A DNA stretch of 41,306 nucleotides from an uncultured Bacilli bacterium (GTDB taxonomy: Bacteria; Bacillota_I; Bacilli_A; RF39; UBA660), in assembly GCA_944359625.1 (NCBI GenBank), contig CALVSW010000009.1, positions 1-41,306 on the forward strand, written 5' to 3'. Each line of letters starts with the position of its first letter. Positions within the stretch are counted from its first letter, which is position 1. Of the stretch, positions 15,636 through 23,861 are shown piece by piece. Both the position numbers and the translations under genes were made by a program. The notes below the pieces were generated by a model that worked only from the letters and a program-made list of their open reading frames with translations, ran no database searches and was not told the origin of the DNA.

Positions 15636-16703
15636 CTATCCCTTTTTTATTAACTTTTTAATTTCTTTATATATAATTTCACTACTATCAATAATTTTAT
15701 ATTTTTCTAAATTATTTTTTAAATACATCTTATTTTTAAAAACTTTATTAATCATCTCTTCTAATTTTAATGATGTTAAATCTTTTTCTTCAATAATATA
15801 AGCTGAATTATTCTTTTCTAAACTTAAAGCATTATAATACTGATGATTATTAGCAACATATGGACTAGGTATAAAAATACTTGGTAGTCTTAAAGCAATT
15901 ATCTCCGCTATTGTTGAAGCTCCTGCTCTTGTTACTAAACAATCAGTATTTTTTAAAAGTCCTGATAAATTATCTAGATATGGTACTATTTTAACATTGC
16001 TAGGATATTTTATTTTTATAAAATCATCATAATAATTTTTACCAGTTATATATAAAACTTGATAATCTTTATTACCCATTTTTTGTAAAAATTCTTGCAT
16101 CTTTTGATTAATAGTAAAGGAACCTAAAGAACCAGCTACAATTACAACTAAGGGTTTATCTGAAAACCCTAAACTACTTTTAGATATTTCTTTATTATTT
16201 AATGCCATAATACCAGTAGGATTACCAGTATAAATAACTTTATCTATAGGAAAATATTTAATACTTTCTGAAAATGATACCCCTATAAGATTAGCATACT
16301 TGCTAAGTACTTTATTAGTTTTACCAGGTAAAGCATTTTGTTCATGAATAAAAATAGGTATATGTAATTTGTGTGCTGCTATTAATACGGGATATGTTAC
16401 GTACCCTCCTACTCCTATTACAATATCTGGTTTAAATTCTTTTATAATTTGTTGACATTTTTTAATCCCTTTTCTAATTAAATAAATATTTTTTATATCG
16501 TGCCAAATATTTTTATTTAACCCATATATTTCAATTCCAATATATTTAATATTTCTTTTGGGAACAATATCTTTTTCCATTCGATTATTAGTTCCAATAT
16601 ATAAAACTTCTGTCGAAGAATCTTCTTCTTTAAATTTTTCTATAATTGCTAAAGCTGGATAAATATGACCCCCAGTTCCTCCTGCTGTTACTAAAATACG
16701 CAT
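15636..16703 (-). CDS. murG: UDP-GlcNAc transferase MurG
   Basis: MurG adds GlcNAc to lipid I to give lipid II on the inner face of the membrane. The N-terminal glycine-rich loop is GGTGGHIYPA (8-17). GVGGYVTYP, HEQNALPG, VAGSLGS and the UDP-binding TRAGASTIAEI follow in order. Start placed at ATG 16703, which has GGTGAT four bases ahead and begins MRILVTAGG like homologues; an ATG 18 bases upstream lacks a ribosome site. 355 aa is normal. First gene of murG-ftsQ-queH. Confidence 0.95.
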   Translation of the reverse strand: MRILVTAGGTGGHIYPALAIIEKFKEEDSSTEVLYIGTNNRMEKDIVPKRNIKYIGIEIYGLNKNIWHDIKNIYLIRKGIKKCQQIIKEFKPDIVIGVGGYVTYPVLIAAHKLHIPIFIHEQNALPGKTNKVLSKYANLIGVSFSESIKYFPIDKVIYTGNPTGIMALNNKEISKSSLGFSDKPLVVIVAGSLGSFTINQKMQEFLQKMGNKDYQVLYITGKNYYDDFIKIKYPSNVKIVPYLDNLSGLLKNTDCLVTRAGASTIAEIIALRLPSIFIPSPYVANNHQYYNALSLEKNNSAYIIEEKDLTSLKLEEMINKVFKNKMYLKNNLEKYKIIDSSEIIYKEIKKLIKKG

Positions 16704-16750
16704 AATATCACCTATTACCATTATACTATAATTACTATACTTTTAATATT

Positions 16751-16775
16751 AAAAAAATATTAGTTAACACTAATA
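16751..16775 (-). terminator. Terminator after the carboxypeptidase gene
   Basis: TATTAGT/ACTAATA stem (16758-16764 with 16769-16775) with a four-base loop, followed on the minus strand by seven T. It separates the Hpt-REC/dacA unit from murG. Confidence 0.75.
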
Positions 16776-16779
16776 CAAT

Positions 16780-17961
16780 TTAATTATGCAAATAACTATT
16801 TTTTCTAATTAGAAAAATTATTAAAATTATAGGAATTAAAATTAAAAAATACCAATACTTCATAAGAATTTTTATAATATTTATATGTATGTCTTCTTTT
16901 AAATAAATATCTTCACTGTAAATTAATTCATTATCATAATAACAATTAATAGTACCTATTTTAGAATCTATTTTATTTTTATAACTTAATTCATTTAATC
17001 CATTATAATTAATACTAATTAAATCTTTGTTATAGTCATTTGGCAAGAATTTATAAATATCATTACTTAAATTTACTTCATAATTATCTATATTACTATT
17101 AATCACTTTTATATTAGTAATTAAATAATCTTTACTAATAATTTTTTGAATATCATAATTATCATTTATAAAATTTATTAAATTTATAGCATCTTTAATA
17201 TTAGCAAAATCTATATTATAATCAGCATTTAAAGATACCAATAAAATATCATGTTCTTTTATATTAAATAATGCTGACATACATAAACCAGCATCTAACG
17301 TAAACCCTGTTTTACTACCTAAAATCTTAGCTGTTTCATCTTTAACAGGATATTTATTAATAGTTGATTTAACTACTAAACCATTAGTTAATGTATATTC
17401 CTTTGTAGTATAAATTTTTTTAAATAATTTATTATTTAAAGCATACTTTAATAAAGTTAAAACATCATTAGCAGTACTATAATGATTTTCGGCATCTAAC
17501 CCAGTTGTATTAACATATGAAGTATCATTCATATTTAAATTCTTTGCTAATTCATTCATTTTAAAAACCATATTATCAATGCTTCCAAAAAGAGATATTG
17601 CTAAAGCATTGGTAGCATCTGCTCCAGATGGAAGTATAGAAGCATATAATAAATCCTCATATGTAACAATATCTCCAACTTTTAAACCAGCACGCGAAGC
17701 ATCCCATCTAACAGTATCTAATATTTCTTTTGTTATAGTAACTTTTTCACTTAAATCTTTAATATTTAAAATAGCAGTTATCGTAGTTGCGATTTTCGTT
17801 AAAGATGCAATACTCTTTTTACTATTTTCTGATACACTATATATAATATTATCATCAGTCAAATCATAAATAATTAAACTATCAGAATATGTTTCAGGAA
17901 AATCTAAAGCATTTACAATAATAGGAAAAAATAATATTAAAATTATAAGTATTCTTTTCAT
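16780..17961 (-). CDS. dacA: D-alanyl-D-alanine carboxypeptidase (S11, DacA/DacF-like)
   Basis: A low-molecular-weight PBP that trims the terminal D-Ala of peptidoglycan pentapeptides. Signal peptide at 1-18. Catalytic SLTK (Ser53-Lys56), SGA (112-114) where many family members have SGN, and SKTG (216-219). A beta-rich C-terminal domain (about 255-350) and a C-terminal span (about 368-386) anchor it outside the membrane. 393 aa is typical. It starts one base after the Hpt-REC stop, so the two are co-expressed. DacF, a sporulation paralogue, cannot be excluded. Confidence 0.88.
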   Translation of the reverse strand: MKRILIILILFFPIIVNALDFPETYSDSLIIYDLTDDNIIYSVSENSKKSIASLTKIATTITAILNIKDLSEKVTITKEILDTVRWDASRAGLKVGDIVTYEDLLYASILPSGADATNALAISLFGSIDNMVFKMNELAKNLNMNDTSYVNTTGLDAENHYSTANDVLTLLKYALNNKLFKKIYTTKEYTLTNGLVVKSTINKYPVKDETAKILGSKTGFTLDAGLCMSALFNIKEHDILLVSLNADYNIDFANIKDAINLINFINDNYDIQKIISKDYLITNIKVINSNIDNYEVNLSNDIYKFLPNDYNKDLISINYNGLNELSYKNKIDSKIGTINCYYDNELIYSEDIYLKEDIHINIIKILMKYWYFLILIPIILIIFLIRKNSYLHN

Positions 17962-17962
17962 T

Positions 17963-18781
17963 TTATTTACTAAAATTAATAGTTTTTTCTAAAACTCTTA
18001 TTAAATCATCTTTACTAAAAGGTTTTACTAATACATCTACTATATTATAAGTAAAAGCTTTATCTATCATATTCTTAGAATCTTCACCAGTAATAATTGA
18101 TACCGGTAAATTTTTATAACGATTACTATTTTTTAAATATTCTAGTACTTGAAAACCACCAACATTAGGCATATTTAAATCTAATAACAAAGCTTTAATA
18201 TTATATTGATTACTATTAATTATATTAATTAATTCAGCACCATCTTTAGCAACGATAACAGCATATAAATTATTTAATGCTCTACTTGCAAAATTACTTA
18301 CTATTGGGGAATCATCAGCTACTACAACAACATCCTTTAAATTAGAAGTATTAACTTCTACTTTAATATCATTACTTTTTACTTCTTCAATTTTAGGTTC
18401 TTCTTTAATTTCAGTACTTGCTTTTTCACCTGCTAAATATCTTTTAACAATATCAGTCATTTTATCTACAGCTTGTAACATATTATCATAATTTTTTAAG
18501 ATAAAATGTTGATTAAACTCTTTGCCAGCCATTTCATGTTCTAAGCAAATAGCGGCAATATCTGTAAATCCTAAATATCTTGCATCACTTTTAATAGAGT
18601 GGGCAAAAATTGCATATTCAGACCAATTAGCATTATCTTTTGCCATTTTTAATTTAGCTTTCTTTTCTTCAATACCTTCTAAATAATCTTTAAAAGTTTC
18701 ATTATATGTATCCATATCTCCAAAAAGTGCTAAAGCTTTATCTGTATCAACTCCATTTTGTTTTAAAAACTCTATATCCAT
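17963..18781 (-). CDS. Hpt-REC phosphorelay protein
   Basis: An N-terminal histidine phosphotransfer domain (about 1-120) has its phosphorylatable His61 in FAHSIKSDARYLG. After an acidic linker (120-148) comes a receiver domain with Asp156/157, acceptor Asp201 (LLLDLNMPN), Thr231 and Lys253 (VKPFS). There is no output domain or sensor. Hpt-REC order in a free-standing protein is uncommon; it could relay phosphate between a kinase elsewhere and a regulator. It is coupled to the carboxypeptidase gene (one base apart), hinting at envelope control. 272 aa; ATG 18781. Confidence 0.85.
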   Translation of the reverse strand: MDIEFLKQNGVDTDKALALFGDMDTYNETFKDYLEGIEEKKAKLKMAKDNANWSEYAIFAHSIKSDARYLGFTDIAAICLEHEMAGKEFNQHFILKNYDNMLQAVDKMTDIVKRYLAGEKASTEIKEEPKIEEVKSNDIKVEVNTSNLKDVVVVADDSPIVSNFASRALNNLYAVIVAKDGAELINIINSNQYNIKALLLDLNMPNVGGFQVLEYLKNSNRYKNLPVSIITGEDSKNMIDKAFTYNIVDVLVKPFSKDDLIRVLEKTINFSK

Positions 18782-18818
18782 ATAATTACCTCTATTCTAA
18801 GAAGATTATATCATAATA

Positions 18819-18846
18819 ATTAAAAAAAGTGTTAATTTTAACACTT
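18819..18846 (-). terminator. Terminator after the rhomboid gene
   Basis: AAGTGTTA/TAACACTT hairpin (18827-18846) overlapping the rhomboid stop codon, followed on the minus strand by seven T. It ends the rhomboid transcript before the Hpt-REC gene. Confidence 0.8.
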
Positions 18847-19969
18847 ATTTAATTATCCCCATGTAAACTAGGAAAGCTATATAAATTACTAAAACAATAA
18901 TTCCATTAATCATTTCATTACGATTAGATTTATTTTTAATACCAACGCTTACTGTTGCAAGATATCCTCCAATTAAACCACCAATATGAGCAGCATTATC
19001 AACTCCTGGTAACATAAAACCTAATAGAATATTTAAAATAATAATAGGAATTATTTGATTTTTTAAAACACTGCCTAAGTAAATACGATAATGATATCCA
19101 AAATATAATAAAGATCCTAATAACCCAAATATCGCCCCAGATGCTCCAACGGAAGCTCCTGCAGTAAATATTAATGACATAAGACTACCACTAATAGCGC
19201 TTATTATATAAACAAATATAAAGCGGGCTTTACCAATAAATGTTTCTAATTGTGATCCAATTATATATAAAGAATACATATTACATAATAAGTGAATAAT
19301 GCCTGCATGAATAAATGTACATGTAATAATACGATATACTTCACCCATTTTAACAAAATCACTTATATTAGCACCTAAATATAATAATTTAGGATTAAAT
19401 AATTGTAAGATATATACTAAGACACATAAAGTTATAATAACATTTGTTACAATTATTTTTTTAGGTTTAAATACAGATTCATATACTTTATTATCTTTAG
19501 CTGTTTTTTCATTAATATCATTAGTCACATTAATTAATAAATCAACATTATCTTTATCATCTATTAATCCCGTTTTAATACTAGGAAAAGCATTATTAAT
19601 TAATTTATTATTTATTAATTCTTTATCATTTTTAATAGATATAGAATCAATATTTTTTACTTCACTAACTTTAACATCATCATTTAAATCTAAAAAGATA
19701 TTTAAAACATTAACTTTTAAAGATAAAGTTTTCTTCTTTATTTGTTTGGCAATATTATTTATTTTAAAAATATCAAAACGATATTGTTCTTTATTGTGAA
19801 TATAATTAGAATTAATTCGGACTATTTTATAAGGTCCTTCATTATTTTCTAACCATACTTCATTTTTAACACCATTTACAACTATAGGAGTATAATTTTC
19901 TTGAGTAATTAAATAATGTACTAAACGCATTACTATCTTTTCTTTATTATCCATTACTATTTGACTCAT
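18845..19969 (-). CDS. Rhomboid-family intramembrane serine protease
   Basis: Rhomboids cut transmembrane proteins inside the bilayer. An unusual soluble N-terminal region of about 165 residues precedes the six-span core. The catalytic pair is Ser277 (GASGAIFG) and His328 (NAAHIGG). The HAGIIHLLCN block (about 221-230) holds the oxyanion-site residues. A GluP/YqgP-like role is likely: YqgP in Bacillus also has an N-terminal soluble domain, but its C-terminal TPR repeats are missing here. Start placed at ATG 19969 behind AGAGG; the ATG two codons earlier overlaps the ribosome site. Monocistronic. Confidence 0.9.
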   Translation of the reverse strand: MSQIVMDNKEKIVMRLVHYLITQENYTPIVVNGVKNEVWLENNEGPYKIVRINSNYIHNKEQYRFDIFKINNIAKQIKKKTLSLKVNVLNIFLDLNDDVKVSEVKNIDSISIKNDKELINNKLINNAFPSIKTGLIDDKDNVDLLINVTNDINEKTAKDNKVYESVFKPKKIIVTNVIITLCVLVYILQLFNPKLLYLGANISDFVKMGEVYRIITCTFIHAGIIHLLCNMYSLYIIGSQLETFIGKARFIFVYIISAISGSLMSLIFTAGASVGASGAIFGLLGSLLYFGYHYRIYLGSVLKNQIIPIIILNILLGFMLPGVDNAAHIGGLIGGYLATVSVGIKNKSNRNEMINGIIVLVIYIAFLVYMGIIK

Positions 19970-20025
19970 AAACATCCTCTCTCATATATTACAACATATT
20001 TCATAAAATTAGTAAAGGAGTCTTT

Positions 20026-20355
20026 ATGAACTACGCAATACTATTTATGTTTATTAGTTTTAGTTTATTTAATATCGATTTAATTAATTTATTAGTTAAA
20101 AATAAATTAAATAATGATACTTTATACTTTCTTATTTCTAATATGATTCTAGGAATAAGTATTATTATCTTTTACTTTTATTATAAAGACTTATTTATTA
20201 GTTTATTAACTTCTTTTCTTTATATGCTAAACCAATTTTTTATAATAAGAGAATTAAAAATTATTAAGAAAAAATATTCTCTATTATCTATGCCATATTA
20301 TTTCTTTAGTATTTATGTTTTTTCTTATATTTTAGCTATTTTCTTCAATCTCTAA
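20026..20355 (+). CDS. Small membrane protein, unknown (109 aa)
   Basis: Start ATG 20026 after AAAGGAG. Three or four hydrophobic spans (about 2-22, 34-52, 56-76, 88-107) with a short basic loop (IKKKYS) make it a polytopic membrane protein. Not a recognised family. Its last 24 bases overlap the rluD stop region on the other strand; it diverges from the rhomboid gene. Confidence 0.6.
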   Translation: MNYAILFMFISFSLFNIDLINLLVKNKLNNDTLYFLISNMILGISIIIFYFYYKDLFISLLTSFLYMLNQFFIIRELKIIKKKYSLLSMPYYFFSIYVFSYILAIFFNL

Positions 20356-21231
20356 TTTATTTAAAAAATCTTGAAATTCTTTAGGAAGTGGACATTCAAA
20401 ATAAAGATGTTTCTTTGTAATAGGATGATTAAATTCCATACTATAAGAATGAAGAAATTGTCCAAACTCGGTACAAGGCTTATTACTATAAACAGGATCA
20501 TTAAATACAGGATATCCAATATATTTAGTATGAACTCTAATCTGATGAGTTCTACCAGTTTCTAAAAGACATTTAACTAAAGTATAATTTTTATATCTTT
20601 TAATTACTTCAATATGAGTAATAGCATTTTTACTATTTTTATTAGTAACAGCCATTTTTAAACGGTTATTTACATCTCTACCAATTGGAGCATCGACAGT
20701 AACTTTATTATGGGGTAAAACACCTTCTAAAAGAGCAATATAAGTTCTTTTAATAGTATGATTTTTAAATTCTAAAGCCATTACTTCATGAGCTTTATTA
20801 TTTTTACAAGCTAGTATTAATCCTGATGTATCTTTATCAATTCTATGAACGATACCTACTCTTTCTAACCCATTATTATTTGATAAATTATCCGTATAAT
20901 ATAATAGGCCATTAACTAAAGTATTATTATAATTACCATTACCAGGATGAACAACTAATCCACTTGGTTTATTAATTATTATAATATCATTATCTTCATA
21001 AACGATATCTAAAGGAATATCTTTTTTCTCAACTGTTACATCTTTAATATATCCATCTTTAATAAAAATATTATCTTTTAATTTTAATTTATAACTAGGT
21101 TTTACTACTACATTATTAACTGAAATATAACCATTCTCAATCATTCCAAGAATAGTATTACGAGAATAAGAAGTATTAGAACTTAAATATTTATCAATAC
21201 GAATTCCTACTCCACTTTCATCTACTACCAC
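20332..21231 (-). CDS. rluD: 23S rRNA/tRNA pseudouridine synthase RluD-type
   Basis: An N-terminal S4 RNA-binding domain (about 10-60) precedes the pseudouridine synthase domain with HRIDKDTSG (129-137; catalytic Asp132), PSGLVVHPG (89-97) and the ETGRTHQIRVH motif. Length 299 is usual for the RluD/YlyB group, which modifies large-subunit rRNA. The 14-base overlap with lspA upstream matches the lspA-ylyB pair of Bacillus. The exact target uridines cannot be read from sequence. Confidence 0.92.
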   Translation of the reverse strand: MVVDESGVGIRIDKYLSSNTSYSRNTILGMIENGYISVNNVVVKPSYKLKLKDNIFIKDGYIKDVTVEKKDIPLDIVYEDNDIIIINKPSGLVVHPGNGNYNNTLVNGLLYYTDNLSNNNGLERVGIVHRIDKDTSGLILACKNNKAHEVMALEFKNHTIKRTYIALLEGVLPHNKVTVDAPIGRDVNNRLKMAVTNKNSKNAITHIEVIKRYKNYTLVKCLLETGRTHQIRVHTKYIGYPVFNDPVYSNKPCTEFGQFLHSYSMEFNHPITKKHLYFECPLPKEFQDFLNKLEIEENS

Positions 21232-21682
21232 ATTTATCTTCCTTCCTTATAATAGCATAACCTAATAATATAACCCCAATTACAATTGCTATATCCGCAA
21301 CATTAAAGACTGGATAATCATAATTAAATATTTTAAAATCTAAAAAATCGATAACATATCCTTTAATAATACGATCAATTAAATTACCAAATACACCACC
21401 TAAGATAAAACCAAAAGCTATCTTATTTCGCATATTCTTTTTAAAAGAATGCATATATTTATATAAGATAATTAAAATAATTAAAGTTGCTATAATTAAT
21501 AAAGTATTACTATATTTAAATATACCAAAAGCGGCACCATAATTATTAGTTAAAGTTAAACTAAAAAAATTAGTAATTATATCTAGGCTTTTATTTAAAG
21601 TAAGATATATAGAAGCTAAAGCTTTAGTAACTTGGTCAATTAATAGTATAAAAATACTTATAATAATAATTCCATAGTTCAT
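21218..21682 (-). CDS. lspA: Lipoprotein signal peptidase LspA
   Basis: LspA cleaves diacylated prolipoproteins before the lipid-modified Cys in the membrane. Four spans; catalytic aspartates Asp112 (VIDFLDF) and Asp130 (FNVADIAI); conserved NNYGAAFG (46-53) and GNLIDR (99-104). 154 aa is typical. It overlaps rluD, which follows it. Confidence 0.95.
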   Translation of the reverse strand: MNYGIIIISIFILLIDQVTKALASIYLTLNKSLDIITNFFSLTLTNNYGAAFGIFKYSNTLLIIATLIILIILYKYMHSFKKNMRNKIAFGFILGGVFGNLIDRIIKGYVIDFLDFKIFNYDYPVFNVADIAIVIGVILLGYAIIRKEDKCGSR

Positions 21683-21732
21683 ATAATCGCCTCATTCTTT
21701 ATTTTATCAAATAGAAAACTTAAGAACAAGTA

Positions 21733-22389
21733 TTAAATTACCTTACCACGACTTAAAACCCTTTGTCTTTTATAATAATAGTTCCATAAACCAGCAAATG
21801 ATTTTAAATATGATTCTTGATAAGGACCAATTAACTTTTTATCCTTCAATCTTTTTATATCTTGTAAATCACTTTTTAATAAATTATTATAATAAATAAA
21901 CATATTATTTATTTCTTCATTAAATTTTCTTAAAACTTCTTCATTAATTAAACGATTACTTTCTAAAAATAATTGTTTTGTTGCTATAATATTATCTTTT
22001 AAATATAAATAGCCATTGCAATTAACATATCTTTTTATTATATTATCAAAAAGTTTACTATTATAATCGTCTTTTTTTAAATATAATAAATCATAATAAG
22101 TGCTTATATCAACATTAGATTCTATATTTATATTATTAGCATCTATTCCATAATAATTGCAAAACCAAGTTTTTAATTCATCATATACATTATTAATTTC
22201 ATCAATAAGATACCTTAATCTTTCTTCTAAATCAAACAAGTTAATATCGAAACTAAGTAATTTAAAATATAATTTAAGCATCTTTCTTTCATATCTATTT
22301 ACCATTTTAATTTCAATATCATCTATTAAATATCGATTAACACGTAAATTACAAAAATATGTATTAAAAATATCTAATATCCTATTCAA
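21733..22389 (-). CDS. Unknown helical protein (218 aa)
   Basis: Not recognised. Start TTG 22389 after GGGGTGAT. Almost entirely alpha-helical by composition, rich in Tyr, Asn, Leu and Lys, with no signal or membrane segment. The C-terminus has a Trp/Tyr/Arg-rich patch (GLWNYYYKRQRVLSRGK) that could contact nucleic acid or membrane; this is a guess. It lies upstream of lspA by about 50 bases on the same strand and may share its transcript. Confidence 0.65.
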   Translation of the reverse strand: MNRILDIFNTYFCNLRVNRYLIDDIEIKMVNRYERKMLKLYFKLLSFDINLFDLEERLRYLIDEINNVYDELKTWFCNYYGIDANNINIESNVDISTYYDLLYLKKDDYNSKLFDNIIKRYVNCNGYLYLKDNIIATKQLFLESNRLINEEVLRKFNEEINNMFIYYNNLLKSDLQDIKRLKDKKLIGPYQESYLKSFAGLWNYYYKRQRVLSRGKVI

Positions 22390-22447
22390 AATTAATCACC
22401 CCTAAATTGGGCTTTAATATACCATATAATAATTTATTTGTCAAAAA

Positions 22448-22672
22448 TTATAAGTCAACTAAAATAACATCTGTACCAATTTTTTTAATTTGTCTAAATT
22501 CAATCGAAGTTGTTAAATCTTTAGTTAAAAAAGAACTAATTCCCCTTTTTTCTTCGATAATTAAAAAATTAATTTTTCCATCAAGAGAAATATCACAATC
22601 AATAATTTTACCAACTTTTTTACCATCATTAATATTAACTATATCTTTAGCTTGTAAATCTGATAAATGCAT
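22448..22672 (-). CDS. ylmC: YlmC/YmxH-family PRC-barrel sporulation protein
   Basis: 74 aa forming a single PRC-barrel-like domain: MHLSDLQAKDIVNINDGKKVGKIIDCDI, then IEFRQIKKIGTDVILVDL at the end. This is the YlmC/YmxH family, small proteins conserved in spore formers; in Bacillus ylmC lies just downstream of sigG, and here sigG is 1.2 kb away. AGGTGAT precedes ATG 22672. Biochemical role unknown. Single gene. Confidence 0.8.
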   Translation of the reverse strand: MHLSDLQAKDIVNINDGKKVGKIIDCDISLDGKINFLIIEEKRGISSFLTKDLTTSIEFRQIKKIGTDVILVDL

Positions 22673-22745
22673 AAAATCACCTATTTAATTATATTGTTAA
22701 GTTTTTAATTTTTTGATACAATATACCTAGAAAGGAAAGATTTTT

Positions 22746-23147
22746 ATGTATGGATATGGTTATGGTGCTCAAAATGTAATTGCCTCTTCTAGTAATGGGA
22801 GTTCTCTTACGTTTGCAATTTTAATCATTTCTATTGCGGCTGCAATAGTTATCTACGTTTTATTTCTAGATAAAGAAAAAAGTAAGTCTTATAGTAATGG
22901 AATACGTAGATTATATGATTTTTTACAATTTGACACATTCCTACTAGAAAAAATACTAAAAATTGCTTATATATTTTCAGCAATTTACTTAACATTATCT
23001 TCAATTGCTACTATCGGCAGTAATGTGATTCTAGCATTAATAATGTTAGTATTTGGTAATATTATATTAAGAGTAATATTTGAATTTTTAATGGTTACAT
23101 ATAAAATATGTACTAATGTATCAGAAATAAATAAAAAATTAAAATAA
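22746..23147 (+). CDS. DUF4282-like small membrane protein
   Basis: A short Gly/Tyr-rich start (MYGYGYGAQN) is followed by a span (22-43), then the block RLYDFLQFDTFLLEKILKIAYIF, a second span pair, and RVIFEFLMVTYKICTNVSEINKKL. The second half reads like DUF4282 membrane proteins (FDxxLxxKIIKILY ... ELLxxxFKIxENL). Function unknown. GAAAGG precedes ATG 22746. It ends before a bidirectional terminator. Confidence 0.65.
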   Translation: MYGYGYGAQNVIASSSNGSSLTFAILIISIAAAIVIYVLFLDKEKSKSYSNGIRRLYDFLQFDTFLLEKILKIAYIFSAIYLTLSSIATIGSNVILALIMLVFGNIILRVIFEFLMVTYKICTNVSEINKKLK

Positions 23148-23163
23148 TATATTATTGATAAAG

Positions 23164-23195
23164 AAAACTACTAGATTGATGTTTCTAGTAGTTTT
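23164..23195. terminator. Bidirectional terminator
   Basis: A 12-bp perfect stem (23164-23175 with 23184-23195) around an eight-base loop lies between the convergent DUF4282-like gene and the duplicated small genes. Confidence 0.75.
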
Positions 23196-23202
23196 ATTTA
23201 TT

Positions 23203-23460
23203 TTATTCTTCCCAAGAAAAAATAGTTTTTGTTGTTCCATCTTCATATTCGTAATGAATAACAAATATACCCTTATCCATATAACTAAGATGATCAGGAT
23301 TTTCCGAATAATCACTAATAGTAAAATAAGTTGTTCTCGTTCGAAATAAAGGGGAACGATTAAATACCTTTGCCTGTACATTATCTAAGATAACAATTAA
23401 TAATATAATTAACGATATATATATTACATGTTTTAAAAATATTTTTACAAACTTTTTCAT
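23203..23460 (-). CDS. Small single-span protein, paralogue A (85 aa)
   Basis: Basic N-terminus, one span (about 10-29), then a conserved stretch Q-A-K-x-F-x-R-S-P-x-x-x-T-R shared with the upstream gene at 23482-23721, and a C-terminal part ending in TIFSWEE. Topology suggests a membrane-anchored protein with a short outer or inner domain; a cleaved signal is less likely because the span is not followed by a clear cleavage site. Start ATG 23460 (a TTG one codon earlier is possible), behind a GTAGGTATTG leader nearly identical to that of paralogue B. Function unknown. Confidence 0.7.
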   Translation of the reverse strand: MKKFVKIFLKHVIYISLIILLIVILDNVQAKVFNRSPLFRTRTTYFTISDYSENPDHLSYMDKGIFVIHYEYEDGTTKTIFSWEE

Positions 23461-23481
23461 CAATACCTACCCATCTTTAAT

Positions 23482-23721
23482 TTAAGGAATTAATGTTGTT
23501 GGTTCCCAAACGTATATAGTACCTTCTTCACCATTACGATACTTACTATACTTAATAAGTATTCCGTGATCTACATATTCCCTTCTCGTATTTCCTACAT
23601 AATATTCCCTTGTTTTAATAAATGGTGAACGAGTAAATGTTTTAGCTTGCCATGTATCAATTAATACTAAAACTAATAAAGTAATAAATATATATAACAT
23701 ATGTCTTAAAAATCTTTTCAT
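23482..23721 (-). CDS. Small single-span protein, paralogue B (79 aa)
   Basis: Same build as the 85-aa gene 20 bases downstream: basic start, one span (about 8-25), Q-A-K-T-F-T-R-S-P motif, then a strand-rich tail ending TIYVWEPTTLIP. Both genes share the GTAGGTATT(A/G)ATG start context, so the duplication includes the ribosome site. Divergent from sigG across a 140-bp gap. Function unknown. Confidence 0.7.
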   Translation of the reverse strand: MKRFLRHMLYIFITLLVLVLIDTWQAKTFTRSPFIKTREYYVGNTRREYVDHGILIKYSKYRNGEEGTIYVWEPTTLIP

Positions 23722-23816
23722 TAATACCTACCTATTTTTTTAACTCACATACTAATCTATGCTACCTAAATAGTAACATAAAAGTTATATAATTTCAAAC
23801 TAATTAAGATATATAT

Positions 23817-23846
23817 GAATAAAATAATCATTGAATAATCAAAATA
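23817..23846 (+). promoter_or_regulatory. Possible SigG-type promoter of sigG
   Basis: GAATA (23817-23821), 18 bases, then CAAAATA (23840-23846) approaches the SigG pattern GHATR-N18-CATnMTA with one mismatch, which would mean autoregulation. The predicted start falls at the first base of the AGGAGG site, which is a weakness; AT-rich chance matches are possible. Confidence 0.3.
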
Positions 23847-23861
23847 CTTATAGGAGGTCCT

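Noticed and set aside
17579..17869. Plus-strand open frame antisense to dacA
   Set aside because: It lies wholly within the well-supported D,D-carboxypeptidase gene and has no ribosome site.
22407..22688. Plus-strand open frame opposite ylmC
   Set aside because: Shadow of the conserved YlmC/YmxH gene on the other strand.
23139..23381. Alternative minus-strand frame overlapping paralogue A
   Set aside because: Out of frame with the gene whose homology to its duplicate is clear, and it crosses the terminator.
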